Shown here: piece after piece, positions 54,345 through 63,097 of the stretch
How the letters are laid out: each line of letters starts with the position of its first letter
Position numbering within the stretch: position 1 is the stretch's first letter
Assembly (NCBI RefSeq): GCF_004138485.1
Contig: NZ_RYEV01000003.1
Span: 1,488,001 to 1,552,000 of the forward strand
Reading direction: 5' to 3'
Source: Peristeroidobacter soli
GTDB lineage: Bacteria; Pseudomonadota; Gammaproteobacteria; Steroidobacterales; Steroidobacteraceae
DNA: 64,000 bases
Notes under the pieces: generated by a model
Seen by the model: the letters and a program-made list of their open reading frames with translations, nothing else
What the model was told of the DNA's origin: nothing
Database searches by the model: none
Program-made: the position numbers and the translations under genes

Positions 54345-54869
54345 ATGGGCGACGCGAAGACTGAAGACCGCTGGGTCGTGCTGGGCAAGATCGGCGGCGC
54401 ATTCGGCGTGCAGGGCTGGGTCCGGATTACTTCGTACACCGACCCGCCCGACAACATTCTGGAATACGACCACTGGCACCTGCGCCGGGCCGGGCAGTGG
54501 GAAGTGGTCGAAGTCGAAGACGGGCGGATGACCGCCAAAGGTGTGCAGGCCAAGCTGGCCGGCATCGATTCTCCGGAAGAGGCCCGCTTGCAGACCGGCA
54601 TCGAGATTGCGGTCCTGCGCAGCGAGCTGCCGCCGACGGCGCCCGGAGAGTTTTACTGGAGCGATCTGGAAGGACTGGAAGCGCTGACCCCGAGCGGTGA
54701 ACTGCTCGGTCGCGTGGACCACTTCCGCAATACGCCGGGTGGCGATATCGCGGTGGTGAAGGGTGTCAAGGAGCACTGGATTCCGTTCGTGAAGGACCGG
54801 ATCGTCAAGGTCGACCTGGATGCCGGGCGCATCGTGTTCGACTGGGGCGTGGACTGGCTGGACGATTGA
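54345..54869 (+). CDS. rimM: 16S rRNA processing protein RimM
   Basis: RimM helps maturation of the 30S head. The 174-residue protein has the N-terminal beta-barrel ([18 protein letters not shown]) and the PRC-barrel domain ([19 protein letters not shown] and [19 protein letters not shown]). The start is ATG at 54345 (MGDAKTED). trmD begins ten bases after its stop. Confidence 0.95.
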   Translation: MGDAKTEDRWVVLGKIGGAFGVQGWVRITSYTDPPDNILEYDHWHLRRAGQWEVVEVEDGRMTAKGVQAKLAGIDSPEEARLQTGIEIAVLRSELPPTAPGEFYWSDLEGLEALTPSGELLGRVDHFRNTPGGDIAVVKGVKEHWIPFVKDRIVKVDLDAGRIVFDWGVDWLDD

Positions 54870-54879
54870 GTTCGGGACG

Positions 54880-55647
54880 ATGCGCATCGAAGTGGTGACG
54901 CTGTTTCCGGAGTTCGTGGCCGAAGCAGTTCGAGTGGGTGTACTGGGTCGCGCCATCGAGCGCGGCACCGTGGCGGTGAACGCCACCACCCCGCGCGAAT
55001 TCGCGACCGACGCGCACAAGTCCGTCGACGACCGTCCTTACGGGGGCGGGCCGGGGATGGTGATGACGATCGAGCCGGCGCGGACCTCGATACGAGCCGC
55101 GAAGGCGCGCTTGCCCGAAGGCAGTCGCAGTGTCTATCTGGCCGCCGATGGAGCGCCGTTGACGCATGCGAAGGCGCAGGAGCTGGCGAAGCTGCCGGGC
55201 CTGATGCTGCTGGCGGGGCGCTACGAAGGCGTCGATGAGCGACTGATTCAGTCGGAGATCGACGAGTGCGTGTCCATCGGCGACTACGTGTTGTCGGGTG
55301 GTGAGCTGCCGGCGCTGGTGCTGATCGACGCGGTGGTCAGGTTGCTGCCGGGCGTGCTGGGCGATGAGGCCTCGGCGCTCGAGGATTCGTTCGTCGCCGG
55401 GCTGCTCGACTGGCCGCACTACACGCGGCCGGAAGTGTTCGAAGGGCAGGCAGTGCCCGCGGTGCTGGTCGGTGGCAATCATGCCGCGATCCGCCGCTGG
55501 CGCGAGATGCAGGCGCTCGGGCGCACCTGGCTGCGGCGGCCGGACTTGATCGAGAAACTGGCGCTGACGGCCGAACAGCAGCGCTTATTGAAAGAATTTT
55601 TGGCGGAACGCCCAACGTCGCAGACGGGGTCTCCGCCGCCGGTTTGA
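54880..55647 (+). CDS. trmD: tRNA (guanine-37-N1)-methyltransferase
   Basis: TrmD methylates G37 of tRNAs and prevents frameshifting. The 255-residue SPOUT enzyme shows [12 protein letters not shown] at the start and [13 protein letters not shown]. The trefoil-knot SAM site is formed by [13 protein letters not shown] and [23 protein letters not shown] at 54880 is the family start; an in-frame upstream ATG at 54820 would overlap rimM and is rejected. Confidence 0.96.
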   Translation: MRIEVVTLFPEFVAEAVRVGVLGRAIERGTVAVNATTPREFATDAHKSVDDRPYGGGPGMVMTIEPARTSIRAAKARLPEGSRSVYLAADGAPLTHAKAQELAKLPGLMLLAGRYEGVDERLIQSEIDECVSIGDYVLSGGELPALVLIDAVVRLLPGVLGDEASALEDSFVAGLLDWPHYTRPEVFEGQAVPAVLVGGNHAAIRRWREMQALGRTWLRRPDLIEKLALTAEQQRLLKEFLAERPTSQTGSPPPV

Positions 55648-55666
55648 TTTTTGGATGGGTACGACC

Positions 55667-56008
55667 ATGAACATCATCGAAAAGCTCGAGAGCGAAGCCA
55701 GCGGCAAAGAAATTCCGGACTTCTCGCCCGGCGACACCGTCGTCGTGGAAGTGAAGGTGAAGGAAGGCGACCGCGAGCGCGTGCAGGCCTATGAAGGCGT
55801 CGTGATCGCCCGTCGCAACCGCGGCTTCAACTCGTCTTTCACCGTGCGCAAGATTTCGCACGGCGAAGGCGTGGAGCGCGTGTTCCAGACCTACAGCCCG
55901 TCCATCGGCGCCATCACCGTGAAGCGTCGCGGTAACGTGCGTCGCGCCAAGCTGTACTACCTGCGCGATCTGACCGGCAAGGCCGCGCGCATCGAAGAGA
56001 AGGTCTGA
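55667..56008 (+). CDS. rplS: 50S ribosomal protein L19
   Basis: L19 lies at the 30S-50S interface. The 113-residue protein starts [19 protein letters not shown] and has the conserved [32 protein letters not shown] and [21 protein letters not shown] at 55667 is preferred over the in-frame ATG at 55655, which adds four non-family residues. It is last in the operon. Two GC-rich dyads without U-tracts follow. Confidence 0.96.
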   Translation: MNIIEKLESEASGKEIPDFSPGDTVVVEVKVKEGDRERVQAYEGVVIARRNRGFNSSFTVRKISHGEGVERVFQTYSPSIGAITVKRRGNVRRAKLYYLRDLTGKAARIEEKV

Positions 56009-56076
56009 CCGGCCTGGATTGCAGCGCTGGCGTGGGTGCAAAACTACACGCCAGCCGTTCGCTCCCATCCAAGTTG

Positions 56077-56097
56077 GCCGCGCGCCTCACGCGCGGC
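56077..56097. other. GC-rich hairpin between rplS and the next gene
   Basis: GCCGCGCG (56077-56084) pairs with CGCGCGGC (56090-56097) around a five-base loop. A second stem GCTGGCGTG/CACGCCAGC lies just before it (about 56026-56055). Neither has a U-tract; they may mark the end of the rpsP operon transcript. Confidence 0.4.
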
Positions 56098-56150
56098 TAA
56101 CTGCTCGGTCTCCCGGCTGGTTAAACTGTGTCTCCCCTGCAGGAGACACG

Positions 56151-57263
56151 ATGTCCACCTCTCTGCCCCGCCTGCTGTTCAGCTTGCTCGCGACCTGTTG
56201 CGCGACAGCTGCGGTCGCCAGTCCCGCGACCGACAAGGTCCTGCAGAACGTTCGTCTGCCCGGCGGCTTTCAGCTCGAGGTCTACGCCGACAACGTGCCG
56301 GCCGCGCGCTCCATGGCGCTGGGCGCGCAGGGCACCCTGTTCGTCGGCACCCGTGGCACGACGGTCTATTCCATCAGCGGCTCGCCTGGGACGGGTCTCA
56401 AACCCACCGTTCGCGTGCTCGCGGACAAGCTGAACATGCCGAATGGCGTGGCCTTCCGTGATGGTTCGCTGTACGTCGCCGAGGTCAATCGCATCCTGCG
56501 CTACGACGGCATCGAGTCGTCGCTGACCAGCGTGCCCGCGCCCAAAGTGGTGCGCGACGATCTGCCGAAAGATCGTCATCACGGCTGGAAGTACATCGCG
56601 TTCGGACCCGACGGCAAGCTGTACGTGCCCATCGGCGCGCCCTGCAATGTTTGTAACGAGCCGAAGTACGCCGTCATCACTCGCATGAACGCCGACGGCT
56701 CGGGTCACGAAGTGTTTGCCCGCGGCATTCGTAACAGCGTCGGTTTCACCTGGCATCCGGTCAGCAAGGAGCTCTGGTTCACCGACAACGGCCGCGATTA
56801 TCTGGGTGACGATTCACCGCCGTGCGAGTTGAACGTCGCGCCGCGCGCCGGCCTGGATTTCGGCTTTCCTTATTGTCATGGCAAGGACACCAAGGATCCC
56901 GAGTTCGGCAAGCTCGGCGACTGCGCGCACATGACGCCGCCGGTACAGACATTGGGCGCGCACGTCGCGCCGCTGGGCGTGAAGTTCTACACCGGCAGCG
57001 CGTTTCCCGAGAAATATCGCAATCAGGTTTTCATCGCCGAACACGGCTCCTGGAACCGCAGCAAGAAGAGCGGTTATCGTCTCACCCTGGTGCGCCTCGA
57101 CGGCGACAGGGCGATCAGCTACGAGCCGTTCGCGACCGGATTCAATCAGGGCGACACCGTGTTCGGCCGCCCCGTCGACTTGCTGGTGCTCGAGGACGGC
57201 TCGATGCTGATCTCCGACGACAGCGCCGGCGCCATCTACCGACTGACTTACTCCGCGACTTAA
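56151..57263 (+). CDS. PQQ-type sugar (sorbosone) dehydrogenase-like beta-propeller
   Basis: This is a 370-residue exported protein. A Sec signal peptide (about residues 1-24, cleavage near AVAS) is followed by a six-bladed propeller of the GSDH/sorbosone dehydrogenase family. Typical segments are LPGGFQLEVYADNVPAARSM, NMPNGVAFRDGSLYVAEVNR, KYIAFGPDGKLYVPIG and FTDNGRDYLGDDSPPCELN, with IAEHGSWNRS near the end. Several cysteines (CNVC, PPCE, FPYCHG, GDCAHM) suggest disulfides, fitting a periplasmic location. ATG at 56151 has AGGAG upstream. The substrate is unknown and PQQ binding is inferred from family only. sppA follows 10 bases later. Confidence 0.85.
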   Translation: MSTSLPRLLFSLLATCCATAAVASPATDKVLQNVRLPGGFQLEVYADNVPAARSMALGAQGTLFVGTRGTTVYSISGSPGTGLKPTVRVLADKLNMPNGVAFRDGSLYVAEVNRILRYDGIESSLTSVPAPKVVRDDLPKDRHHGWKYIAFGPDGKLYVPIGAPCNVCNEPKYAVITRMNADGSGHEVFARGIRNSVGFTWHPVSKELWFTDNGRDYLGDDSPPCELNVAPRAGLDFGFPYCHGKDTKDPEFGKLGDCAHMTPPVQTLGAHVAPLGVKFYTGSAFPEKYRNQVFIAEHGSWNRSKKSGYRLTLVRLDGDRAISYEPFATGFNQGDTVFGRPVDLLVLEDGSMLISDDSAGAIYRLTYSAT

Positions 57264-57273
57264 CGGCTGCTCC

Positions 57274-59109
57274 ATGAAAGCGATCGCTTCCATTTTAGGT
57301 TACATCTGGCGCGGCCTCGATGGCGTGCGCAAGGTGCTGCACCTCATCGTGTTGCTGGTGTTGTTTCTGACGATCGGGGCGGCGCTGTCGCCGAGCATTC
57401 CCATCATTCCTCACAAGGCGGCGCTGGTGATCGCGCCGCAGGGCGCGCTGGTCGAACAGCTGGCCGGCGATCCGTTCGAACGCGCGGTCGCGGAGGCTTA
57501 CGGGCAGGGCCGTCCTGAAACATTGCTGCGCGATCTGGTCGATGTCATCGATACGGCCACCAAGGACAAGCGCATCGAGTTGATGGTGCTCGACCTGAGC
57601 GGCATGAGCGGCGGCGGCATCGCGAAGATGCAGGAACTGGCCACGTCGATTCAGCGTTTCCGGGCGGCGGGCAAGAAGGTGTACGCGTACGGCGAAAGTT
57701 ACGATCAGGCGCAGTACTACCTGGCCGCGCAGGCCGATGAGATCTATCTCGATCCGCATGGCCTGGTGCTGATCGAGGGCTTTGGTTATTACCGGACGTT
57801 CCTGAAAGGCGTGGTCGACAAGCTGGCGGTGGACGTGAACATCTTCAAGGCCGGCAAGTTCAAGTCATACACGGATCAATTCAGCCGCGCCGACATGTCG
57901 GAGCAGGAAGAGCAGGAGAGCATGGCGTGGTTGAACGCGCTGTGGGCTCAGTATCAGGAGGGTGTCACCAAGGCGCGCGGCCTGGATGCGGGCGCGATCG
58001 CCGCTTATGCGAATGAGTACGCCGAGATCGCCAAGGCCCATCGCGGCGACCTGGCCACGGCGGCGCTCGAAAAGAATCTGGTGACCGAGCTGAAGTCGCG
58101 CCGGGAGTTCGAGGATCAGATCAAGGCGCTGGTCGGCGAGGACAAGGACGATCATTCGTTCAACGGCGTGATGAACTGGGATTATCTGACTGCGGCCCGC
58201 TCCAGCGAGTCGCTCATCGAAGGCGATCACATCGGCGTCGTGGTGGCCTCGGGCGAGATCCTCGACGGCGCGCAGCCGCCGGGCACGATCGGTTCGGATT
58301 CGACGTCACGGCTGTTGCGTGATGCGCTGTATGACGACAAGGTCAAGGCGGTGGTGCTGCGAATCGACAGCCCCGGCGGCAGCATGCTCGCGTCGGAAGT
58401 CATTCGTCGCGAGGTCGATGCCTTGCGCCAGGCCGGCAAGCCGGTGATCGCGTCGATGAGCAGCACAGCGGCGTCGGGCGGTTATTACATCGCCATGGAT
58501 GCAGATGAGATCTGGGCCAGCCCCGCGACGCTCACGGGCTCGATCGGCGTGTTCGCGGTGTTTCCAACCATCGAGCGTACGCTCGAAAAATTCGGCGTGA
58601 CCATCGATGGCGTCGGCACGACGCCGTACGCCGGCTCGTTGCGCCTCGATCGCACGTTGAACGATGGCGCCAAAGAGATCCTGCAGAACTCCATCGATCA
58701 TGCCTACAGCGTGTTCGTGAACAACGTGGCGACGGCTCGTGAGAAGTCTTTCGAGGACATCGATGAGGTCGCGCAGGGCCGGGTGTGGGCTGGCGTGGAC
58801 GCGGCTCAACACGGCCTCGTCGATAAGCTCGGCTCGTACAAGGACGCGCTGGATTCCGCCGCGGAGAAGGCGGGCCTGGGCAAGGACTACAAGGTTCATT
58901 ACATCGAGCCGCCGATGGGCTGGCGTCAGGCGCTGGCGATGCGTTCGCAAGCACTGGCGGCGCGCATCACCAGGGCGCTCGTGCCGGAACATGATTTGTT
59001 CGCCAACGCGCGCCGGGTTCTGGCGCCGCTGGAAGCGGAGCTGGCGCGCCTGGCGCGGTTCAATGATCCGCAGAATGTGTACTACTACTGCCCGTGCTCG
59101 GCGCCATGA
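57274..59109 (+). CDS. sppA: Signal peptide peptidase SppA, 67K type
   Basis: SppA is a membrane-anchored serine-lysine protease that degrades cleaved signal peptides. The 611-residue protein has an N-terminal helix (about 20-40) and two tandem S49 domains. The general-base lysine is in the N-terminal half (FKAGKFKSYTDQFSRADMS) and the nucleophile serine in the C-terminal half (SMSSTAASGGYYIAMD). SPGGSMLASE forms the oxyanion region. It ends with a Cys-containing tail (YYYCPCSAP). It is the long, double-domain type with both catalytic residues kept. Confidence 0.94.
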   Translation: MKAIASILGYIWRGLDGVRKVLHLIVLLVLFLTIGAALSPSIPIIPHKAALVIAPQGALVEQLAGDPFERAVAEAYGQGRPETLLRDLVDVIDTATKDKRIELMVLDLSGMSGGGIAKMQELATSIQRFRAAGKKVYAYGESYDQAQYYLAAQADEIYLDPHGLVLIEGFGYYRTFLKGVVDKLAVDVNIFKAGKFKSYTDQFSRADMSEQEEQESMAWLNALWAQYQEGVTKARGLDAGAIAAYANEYAEIAKAHRGDLATAALEKNLVTELKSRREFEDQIKALVGEDKDDHSFNGVMNWDYLTAARSSESLIEGDHIGVVVASGEILDGAQPPGTIGSDSTSRLLRDALYDDKVKAVVLRIDSPGGSMLASEVIRREVDALRQAGKPVIASMSSTAASGGYYIAMDADEIWASPATLTGSIGVFAVFPTIERTLEKFGVTIDGVGTTPYAGSLRLDRTLNDGAKEILQNSIDHAYSVFVNNVATAREKSFEDIDEVAQGRVWAGVDAAQHGLVDKLGSYKDALDSAAEKAGLGKDYKVHYIEPPMGWRQALAMRSQALAARITRALVPEHDLFANARRVLAPLEAELARLARFNDPQNVYYYCPCSAP

Positions 59110-59119
59110 GCTGAATGTT

Positions 59120-59140
59120 TTCTCTCCCTTCGGGGGAGAA
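59120..59140. terminator. Hairpin between convergent sppA and wall-hydrolase genes
   Basis: TTCTCTCCC (59120-59128) pairs with GGGGGAGAA (59132-59140), with one T-G pair, around loop TTC, just after the sppA stop. No good U-tract follows on the plus strand. On the minus strand the hairpin runs into AAAC. It may act as a weak bidirectional end. The stem and loop resemble the two dyads near 44420 and 44517. Confidence 0.4.
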
Positions 59141-59175
59141 GACGAGGGACGGTTGCTCAGTCCCTTGAGTCGCCC

Positions 59176-59778
59176 TCATCGATAGAAGATATGGTTGCCA
59201 ATCCTGGCAACCATTTTCTTCGAGCTTGCCCAGTACGGCTGCACGCTCGTCGCGTGGTAGAACAGCGCGTCCGGTACCACCGGCTCGTAGTAGCCGTGAT
59301 ACACCGTCGTCGCGACGTCCATCGCCTGCTTCCAGGCCGGGCTCCCTGACTCCAGCCGCAGTTTGAACGCCGTCCACGAGAAGTGGGCGACGAGCCGCTG
59401 TCGTAACGGATCCCAGCGCGTGTCGTGCACCACCTCGCAGATCGTATCGGGGAAGTACGGCGACGCGAGTCGGTTCATGGTCACTTCCGCGACCGCGTAC
59501 TGCCCTTGCAGCGTTTCACCGCGCGCCTCGAAATAAATGTTCTCGGCGAGACAATGAATCTCCCGGGCCCGTTCCTTGGCGGCGTCGACGCGTGAGCCGT
59601 CGATGGTCGATCGTGCGCTATACGCGAAGTAAACGATCAGGCCGACCACCAGAAACGGCACGCTGAGGATCGCGAAGAAGGCGAGGTCTCCCTGCTCGCG
59701 AAGCAGCCAATACAGGGTCCATCTGCGCCGGCGCAGGATGATCCAGGCGCGGGCGTCGTAGAACAACGATCTGAGCAT
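59176..59778 (-). CDS. SleB-type cell wall hydrolase, membrane-anchored
   Basis: This 200-residue protein has a basic N-terminus, one membrane helix (about 32-53) and a Hydrolase_2/SleB domain (about 72-200). The domain shows CLAENIYFEARGETLQGQYA, with the candidate catalytic Glu, then VAEVTMNRLASPYFPDTICEVV and ALFYHATSVQPYW. SleB-type enzymes are lytic transglycosylases or amidases known from spore germination, but the family is common in Gram-negatives that make no spores. It would act on peptidoglycan from the inner membrane. It is third in a minus-strand cluster with a vWA lipoprotein (23 bases upstream) and a polytopic protein. Confidence 0.85.
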   Translation of the reverse strand: MLRSLFYDARAWIILRRRRWTLYWLLREQGDLAFFAILSVPFLVVGLIVYFAYSARSTIDGSRVDAAKERAREIHCLAENIYFEARGETLQGQYAVAEVTMNRLASPYFPDTICEVVHDTRWDPLRQRLVAHFSWTAFKLRLESGSPAWKQAMDVATTVYHGYYEPVVPDALFYHATSVQPYWASSKKMVARIGNHIFYR

Positions 59779-59801
59779 CGGGTCGGTTCAGCGGCCGAAC
59801 G

Positions 59802-60437
59802 TCACAGCAGGCCGTCGAGGCGCTCCAGGTCGTTGATCATTCGCCACCGTCCGCCGGCTTTCTCGACACGCTGCCGCCACGTGTCCACGCGTGCCAGATA
59901 TTCGCGTGGATCGTAGTTGTCCGAGCGCAGCTTCGTCACATTGAGGGCCACGACTTCGAAGCCCTTCAGGTCGAACGGCACGTCGCGCACGTAGCCTTTC
60001 TCGAGGTCTTCCTTCAGATCCGAGAAGATCAGGATGGCCTTGCGGCCGGAGTTTTTCTCGTTGAGGAACTCGATGCCCTGGAGCAGCCCGCCGGTGATGT
60101 CCGTGTAGCTCGCCGCCTGCGAGTGTTCGACGAACACCTTGATCGCATCGGCGAAGGCGCGCTTCTGCACGTTTGCAGTACTGGGCCGATCGTCGAACGT
60201 CGCCTTGGCGATGATGTCCTTTTCACTGAAACTGCCGGTGTCGATGCGGGCCACCGCGAACGAGTCGGTCGGCTGCAGTTTGGTGAGCGTGTACAGAATG
60301 ATGCTCTGAGCTTTCTTCAGTTCTTCGTTGTACGTGCCCGAGGTGTCGAGCAGCAGGTACACGCCTGTGTTACGAGGCGCAGTCGGCGCGCAGCCGCCGA
60401 CCAGCAGTGCCGTCAGGACCAGGATGAGCCTTTTCAT
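59802..60437 (-). CDS. vWA-like lipoprotein
   Basis: This is a 211-residue predicted lipoprotein. The signal MKRLILVLTALLVGGC ends in a lipobox with Cys16. The rest is a von Willebrand factor A-like fold. The MIDAS residues are D31-x-S33-x-T35 in LLLDTSGTYNEEL (a T replaces the usual last S), T112 in SYTDITGG, and D140 in LIFSDLKEDLE. Such domains bind proteins through a metal. Its ATG at 60437 overlaps the stop of the preceding membrane protein by four bases, so the two products are probably made in step. A longer in-frame reading upstream is a GC-rich artefact. Function unknown. Confidence 0.8.
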   Translation of the reverse strand: MKRLILVLTALLVGGCAPTAPRNTGVYLLLDTSGTYNEELKKAQSIILYTLTKLQPTDSFAVARIDTGSFSEKDIIAKATFDDRPSTANVQKRAFADAIKVFVEHSQAASYTDITGGLLQGIEFLNEKNSGRKAILIFSDLKEDLEKGYVRDVPFDLKGFEVVALNVTKLRSDNYDPREYLARVDTWRQRVEKAGGRWRMINDLERLDGLL

Positions 60438-61870
60438 GTCTGGACCTCCTGGACGGGAGCCGGCGCTTCTTGAGCGCGTGCCTCGGTGGCTGCGGCTTTC
60501 GCTCGGTTTTCCAGCCACAAGGGCACGAACAGCGGCAGGTCGTAGAGGCGCTCGAGCAACTTGCCGATGTGCAGGAACGAGTTGCTGAGCACGCGGAAGA
60601 TCAGCGCCACCGCTCTCAACAGACCGATGCCGCAGATCCCGAGCACGGTGCGCGATGAGTGCACGAACGTCTCGAACGGAATCGCTACGAACGTCAGCGC
60701 GAACGGCAGGATGAAGCCCATGCCCATCTGCGCGGCCGTCGTGATCCACAGGAACTCGTTCTTCAATCCGCCATTGTCTTCACCCCGCAGCAGCGCGCCG
60801 GTCGCCAGTTCGTCCTGAAGCAGCACTTCGCGCATGTAGGCCAGACCCGCCTCGACGCTGGCGAGCAATGTCAGCAGACAGAACGTGATCCAGATCATGC
60901 GCACGCGCATCTTGTCGGGCAGCGCGGCGATGACAGGAAACAACCGTGTGATACGCAGGGATTCCATCAGGAACAGACCCATCGAGATCTCGACCATGAT
61001 GATCACGAGGGCGGCGATGTCGGCGGTCCGGAACGTGCCGATATAACTGGTGCCACCCACCATTTCCGACATGGGGCGGGCAATCAGCGAGAAGTTGATG
61101 GCCGCACCGCCGATCGCGATCATCAGCACCAGTCCCGAGACGAAGAACTGCACCACCGATGACGAGGACAGCGTCGATACGGCGTGGTCGTGGCCGCGCA
61201 CGATGTCCTGATAATCCTGCATGTGCCGATCGATGGCATTGGACCGGTTCAGCAGACTCTCGACGGACGCCATCACGCGATCGAGCGTTTCTTTGATGAC
61301 GCGCCACTCCGGCATCATCTTGCGCAGGAGGCCATGTCGCTCGGCGCTCGCCTCGCGATAGGTATCCATCGCTTCTTTGTGAGCTTTGACCAGCGACTTG
61401 TGGATGTCTTCGAGGATGGCGCCCGCGCCGTTCTTGCCTTCCATCTTGGCGACCGCATCGACCGCGCGCACCCAGCCCGGCGCTTCCGGCGGCACGTCGA
61501 CGGCGGCCTGATGGTCTTCATCGATGCGCCGGATCGACTCGCTCAGCGCACGATGCAGCGTGGGATAGTTGGACAGATCCTTGCGCACGCTCTCGCTGAT
61601 GCGCTCGAACTCACGTTCGATGATCCGTTCCTTCGCTTCGCGTCCGGCCGCCAGCAACACGTCGCGGTTGCGGGTCGCGAGCCTCGATTCGAGGTGGGTG
61701 GTCGAGTGAGAGGCCAGTCGCAGGCCGCGCGCGATCGCGCTGGTCGCCGTACGAATCGCCTGATGGGCCGTATCTCGCGCCAGGAACAGTACGAAGACTG
61801 CCACGATGAATAGGATCAGTAGGGAGAGAGTGGGCCAGGGTGTGAATTCGAGAACCGCGCTCAAGGACAT
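60434..61870 (-). CDS. Unrecognised polytopic membrane protein with long helical domain
   Basis: I do not recognise this 478-residue protein. Helix 1 is at about 13-31. Residues 32-238 form a mostly helical, highly charged domain with coiled-coil character (REAKERIIEREFERISESV). Five further helices lie at about 239-264, 284-303, 325-346, 374-399 and 408-427. Two carry buried glutamates (E294 in IIMVEISMG, E340 in LLASVEAGL). A charged tail ends Ala/Pro/Glu-rich. The downstream vWA lipoprotein gene overlaps it (ATGA), arguing for a shared complex. The start is ATG at 61870. A large domain between helix 1 and the helix bundle plus acidic residues in membrane segments is reminiscent of ion-driven membrane machines, but no homology can be claimed. 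Confidence 0.75.
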   Translation of the reverse strand: MSLSAVLEFTPWPTLSLLILFIVAVFVLFLARDTAHQAIRTATSAIARGLRLASHSTTHLESRLATRNRDVLLAAGREAKERIIEREFERISESVRKDLSNYPTLHRALSESIRRIDEDHQAAVDVPPEAPGWVRAVDAVAKMEGKNGAGAILEDIHKSLVKAHKEAMDTYREASAERHGLLRKMMPEWRVIKETLDRVMASVESLLNRSNAIDRHMQDYQDIVRGHDHAVSTLSSSSVVQFFVSGLVLMIAIGGAAINFSLIARPMSEMVGGTSYIGTFRTADIAALVIIMVEISMGLFLMESLRITRLFPVIAALPDKMRVRMIWITFCLLTLLASVEAGLAYMREVLLQDELATGALLRGEDNGGLKNEFLWITTAAQMGMGFILPFALTFVAIPFETFVHSSRTVLGICGIGLLRAVALIFRVLSNSFLHIGKLLERLYDLPLFVPLWLENRAKAAATEARAQEAPAPVQEVQT

Positions 61871-61992
61871 AGCTTTCCCCTTGCAATGGGAGTCCGGCGC
61901 GGCACCCTGAATGAGGGTGCCGCTAGCAGTCTGAATTCGGCTGAACGGGGCGGGTGGATGCCGCCTGAATGAATGGGCCTGAAGAATTTAGA

Positions 61993-62019
61993 CGCAGGTC
62001 TCAGGCCGCGAGACCTGCG
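61993..62019 (-). terminator. Putative terminator after tdh
   Basis: CGCAGGTCTC (61993-62002) pairs perfectly with GAGACCTGCG (62010-62019) around a seven-base loop. Read on the minus strand it lies 17 bases after the tdh stop and is followed by TCTAAATTCTT, a weak U-rich tail. It separates tdh from the membrane/vWA/SleB cluster transcribed in the same direction. Confidence 0.55.
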
Positions 62020-62035
62020 CCGTTCAGATTTTCGT

Positions 62036-63067
62036 TCAGGCGGTTTCCCAGTCCAGCACCACTTTGCCCGACTGGCCCGCGCCCATGATTTCGAAGCCGC
62101 GCCGATAGTCGGCGATCGGCAGGCGATGGGTGATGATGGGTCGGACGTTCAGGCCGCTCTGGAGCATGGCGGCCATCTTGTACCAGGTCTCGAACATCTG
62201 GCGGCCGTAGATGCCCTTGATGGTGAGGCCCTTGAACACGACCTCGTTCCAGTCGATGGCGACCTCGGTCGAGGGAATGCCCAGCATCGCCAGGCTGCCG
62301 CCGTGATGTAACGTGCGCAGCATGCTGCGAATGGCGGAGGCATTGCCGGACATTTCCAGGCCGACGTCGAAGCCTTCCTGCATGCCGAGCTGTTTCATCG
62401 CATCGTCGAGGGAATCGCGCGTGACGTTCAGCGCCAGCGTCGCGCCCATCTTGCGGGCCAGGTCGAGACGATAGTCGTTCACGTCGGTGATCACGACGTT
62501 GCGCGCGCCGATGAAACGAACGATGGCAACCGCCATGATGCCGATTGGGCCGGCGCCGGTGATCAGCACGTCCTCGCCGACGACATCGAACGCCAGTGCC
62601 GTGTGCACGGCGTTGCCGAGCGGATCCAGAATGGACGCGATCTCATCGTCGATGGCGGCCGGCAGCTTGAACGCGTTGAAGGCCGGAATGACGACGTAGT
62701 CGGCAAACGAGCCCTGGCGATTCACGCCGACGCCGAGAGTGTTGCGGCACAGATGGCGACGGCCGGCGCGACAGTTGCGGCAGTAGCCGCAAGTGATATG
62801 GCCTTCGCCCGAGACCCGATCGCCCGGTTTGAAACCCTGCACTTCGCTGCCGACTTCGACCACTTCACCGCTGTACTCGTGGCCCACCGCCATCGGTACA
62901 GGAATGGTCTTCTGGGCCCAGGCGTCCCAGTTGTAGATGTGCATGTCGGTGCCGCAGATCGCGGTCCGCTTCACGCGGATCATCACATCGTTTGGGCCGA
63001 CGGTCGGCTTGGGAATGTCTTGCAGTTCGATGCCGACAGCCGCATGGGCTTTGACTAGTGCGCGCAT
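62036..63067 (-). CDS. tdh: L-threonine 3-dehydrogenase
   Basis: Tdh oxidises threonine to 2-amino-3-ketobutyrate with NAD+, which Kbl then splits to glycine and acetyl-CoA. The 343-residue zinc alcohol-dehydrogenase family protein has the catalytic zinc site ([21 protein letters not shown]) and the structural zinc cysteines ([15 protein letters not shown]). The Rossmann motif is [14 protein letters not shown], and the Tdh-specific [14 protein letters not shown] is present. The start is ATG at 63067. It lies 30 bases downstream of kbl on the same strand, the usual kbl-tdh operon. Confidence 0.96.
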   Translation of the reverse strand: MRALVKAHAAVGIELQDIPKPTVGPNDVMIRVKRTAICGTDMHIYNWDAWAQKTIPVPMAVGHEYSGEVVEVGSEVQGFKPGDRVSGEGHITCGYCRNCRAGRRHLCRNTLGVGVNRQGSFADYVVIPAFNAFKLPAAIDDEIASILDPLGNAVHTALAFDVVGEDVLITGAGPIGIMAVAIVRFIGARNVVITDVNDYRLDLARKMGATLALNVTRDSLDDAMKQLGMQEGFDVGLEMSGNASAIRSMLRTLHHGGSLAMLGIPSTEVAIDWNEVVFKGLTIKGIYGRQMFETWYKMAAMLQSGLNVRPIITHRLPIADYRRGFEIMGAGQSGKVVLDWETA

Positions 63068-63097
63068 GATTGTTTGCTTGGGTTTGGATTGAAATAA

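Noticed and set aside
60438-60749. Longer start for the vWA lipoprotein gene
   Set aside because: It adds 104 Arg-rich residues inside the neighbouring membrane-protein gene and destroys the clear lipoprotein signal peptide.
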